NCBI GenBank assembly: GCA_012963185.1
Contig: DTWD01000616.1
Span: 1-6,868 of the forward strand
Reading direction: 5' to 3'
Length of the DNA: 6,868 nt
Source of the DNA: Acidobacteriota bacterium
GTDB taxonomy: Bacteria; Acidobacteriota; Vicinamibacteria; Vicinamibacterales; UBA8438
The notes below the pieces were generated by a model. That model ran no database searches. It saw only the letters and a program-made list of their open reading frames with translations, and had not been told where the DNA came from. This document shows, in pieces, positions 5,633 through 6,868 of the stretch (the stretch's first letter is position 1; every line of letters starts with the position of its first letter). A program made the translations under genes and the position numbers.

Positions 5633-6613
5633 ATGAATTTCGAGGCATTACGAATATTCTGCGACGTGGTCAGATTTCAGAGTTTCTCTCGCGGTGCCAT
5701 TGCAAACTCGGTTAGTCAGTCTGCAGCAAGCCAAGTCGTACGCCAGTTAGAGAAACGGCTCCAGGTACAACTTATCGACCGCTCCAAACGACCATGGCAA
5801 ATGACGGCTGAAGGCAAGATTTTCTTTAAAGGCTGCCAAGAGATTGTTGAGCGCTATCGCGAACTAGAAGAATCTGTTCAACAACACCAAGAACCCTCTG
5901 GGTACACGATCAAACTCGCATCTATTTATTCGATCCGACTACCAGACCTCAGTCGCTACGTCGACGAATTTCAAACAACCGTGCCAGGCGCGACGGTTCA
6001 ACTTGAATACATGCACCCAGATGAAATCTACACGCGCATTCACAACGACCGGTCAGATCTTGGCCTAATTGCTTTTGCTACGCCGGGAAGAGATCTAACA
6101 GCCGTTCCTTGGCAGCAACAAACGATGGTAGTGACCTGCCTCCCATCACACAAATTTTCACGTCGAGCCACGGCAGTTGGCCCCTGGGAGCTTAGCGGTG
6201 AGTCAATCGTTACATTTGATCGACAATTGCCGGTCCGACGTGAACTAGACCGATATCTTCGTCGCCACAGAGCAGCCGTCAACATTGCTGCTGAATTCGA
6301 CAACATAGAAAACATCAAAGAAGCCGTCGAGGATGGTGCCGGCATAGCGATTGTGCCGGAACAAACAGTCCGGCGAGAAGTGCAACGAGGCACCCTCGTT
6401 TCGGTCGCCCTTGATACGCTTGAGGGTGAGGCACCGTTTGTCCGACCGCTAAGCATTATCCATAGGCGAAAGCGTCATCTAAACCCAGCGGTCAATGCAT
6501 TCATAAAGTTATTAAGCCGAGTTGACACAGAGCCGGCTACACCTGTCGCGTCGCAGGACGCTTCTCGTAATCAAGGTCTTACAAAGCGAGAACCCGCACA
6601 GTCACAGGTCTAA
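5633..6613 (+). CDS. LysR-family transcriptional regulator
   Basis: A 326-residue DNA-binding regulator, counted from ATG 5633. The N-terminal winged helix-turn-helix is classic: MNFEALRIFCDVVRFQSF (1-18), the recognition region SVSQSAASQVVRQLEKRL (26-43), QLIDRSKRPWQMTAEGK (46-62). A linker helix spans about 66-86. The effector-binding domain runs from IKLASIYS (93-100) to about 294 and includes SDLGLIAFATPGRD (141-154), MVVTCLPSHKF (165-175) and IKEAVEDGAGIAIVPEQTVR (228-247). The last 30 or so residues are polar and probably disordered. In-frame GTG codons at 5612 and 5621 would add 4 to 7 residues; ATG 5633 matches the usual start of the family, and no site has a strong Shine-Dalgarno sequence. 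Its target is unknown: it lies after a sulfur operon (compare CysB, CysL) and 27 bases before gltB (compare GltC of Bacillus). Confidence 0.93.
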   Translation: MNFEALRIFCDVVRFQSFSRGAIANSVSQSAASQVVRQLEKRLQVQLIDRSKRPWQMTAEGKIFFKGCQEIVERYRELEESVQQHQEPSGYTIKLASIYSIRLPDLSRYVDEFQTTVPGATVQLEYMHPDEIYTRIHNDRSDLGLIAFATPGRDLTAVPWQQQTMVVTCLPSHKFSRRATAVGPWELSGESIVTFDRQLPVRRELDRYLRRHRAAVNIAAEFDNIENIKEAVEDGAGIAIVPEQTVRREVQRGTLVSVALDTLEGEAPFVRPLSIIHRRKRHLNPAVNAFIKLLSRVDTEPATPVASQDASRNQGLTKREPAQSQV

Positions 6614-6640
6614 ATACTTGCTACAAAGAGTTCAATAAAG

Positions 6641-6868
6641 ATGAAGAACAACGAAAACAATACAACCGGACTTTACGATGCGAGTTTTGAACACGACTCG
6701 TGCGGCGTGGGGTTCATCGTAAATATTAAAGGCACGAAATCTCACAAACTCATCAGACAAGCATTTGAAATTGGAATCAATCTACTCCACCGCGGAGCGT
6801 GTGGTTGTGAAAAAAACTCCGGTGACGGTGCGGGGATCTTGCTGCAGCTTCCTCACAAGTTTCTTTCA
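6641..6868 (+). CDS. gltB: Glutamate synthase large subunit, N-terminal part (3' end outside window)
   Basis: The first 76 codons of a class II (Ntn-type) glutamine amidotransferase domain, as at the start of the glutamate synthase large subunit. C21 in [10 protein letters not shown] (16-25) is the expected catalytic cysteine, exposed after removal of a 20-residue leader, as is known for Glt[18 protein letters not shown] (51-67) is the second signature and fits GltB rather than GlmS or PurF. The enzyme makes two glutamates from glutamine and 2-oxoglutarate, using NADPH or ferredoxin; the electron donor type cannot be told from this fragment. The ATG has AAAGAG (6624-6629) 11 bases upstream, a rather distant ribosome site. 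Only 27 bases separate it from the lysR stop, so the two are probably co-transcribed. Confidence 0.93.
   Translation, partial: MKNNENNTTGLYDASFEHDSCGVGFIVNIKGTKSHKLIRQAFEIGINLLHRGACGCEKNSGDGAGILLQLPHKFLS

Noticed and set aside
6040..6456. Minus-strand open frame opposite the LysR gene
   Set aside because: It is a shadow of the effector-binding domain coding sequence, with serine/arginine-rich composition and no known motif.

Overview
The window reads as one strand of a sulfur-assimilation gene cluster, followed by a LysR-type regulator and the start of glutamate synthase. All eight supported genes lie on the + strand and are closely packed. The GC content looks moderate (roughly half), and the coding sequence has no obvious foreign patches. 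The organism cannot be named from this window. An APS-type (iron-sulfur) CysH, a split siroheme synthase and a long ferredoxin-type sulfite reductase suggest a Gram-negative-like environmental bacterium, perhaps of a Planctomycetota/Acidobacteriota type. That is a guess from protein flavour only.

Layout. Positions 2-379 hold the 3' part of a TauE/SafE-family membrane permease. Positions 410-1153 encode cysH, an adenylylsulfate reductase with both cysteine pairs for a [4Fe-4S] cluster and the catalytic C-terminal cysteine. Positions 1160-1744 encode a Met8/CysG-N-like precorrin-2 dehydrogenase, and 1749-2561 a uroporphyrinogen-III C-methyltransferase. Together these two supply siroheme. Positions 2565-4835 encode a siroheme/[4Fe-4S] sulfite (or nitrite) reductase with an extra C-terminal helical region of about 150 residues. 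Positions 4836-5429 encode a 197-residue protein that I do not recognise, whose start codon directly abuts the reductase stop codon. About 200 bases of AT-rich non-coding DNA follow, containing an inverted repeat and candidate regulatory repeats. Positions 5633-6613 encode a LysR-type regulator, and from 6641 the gene for the large subunit of glutamate synthase (gltB) begins and runs off the window.

How it works together. The first six genes look like one operon: a transporter for a sulfur oxyanion, APS to sulfite (CysH), siroheme manufacture (two enzymes), sulfite to sulfide (the reductase), and a small unknown partner. The LysR gene and gltB form a second probable transcription unit, with only 27 bases between them. 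Glutamate synthase and sulfite reductase both consume reducing power for assimilation, so the regulator sits between sulfur and nitrogen assimilation and could control either or both.

The points most worth a second look are the unknown 197-residue protein coupled to the reductase, the C-terminal extension of the reductase, and a perfect 24-base palindrome inside the reductase gene (4458-4481), in register with the codons. I saw no mobile element, CRISPR array, tRNA or rRNA.
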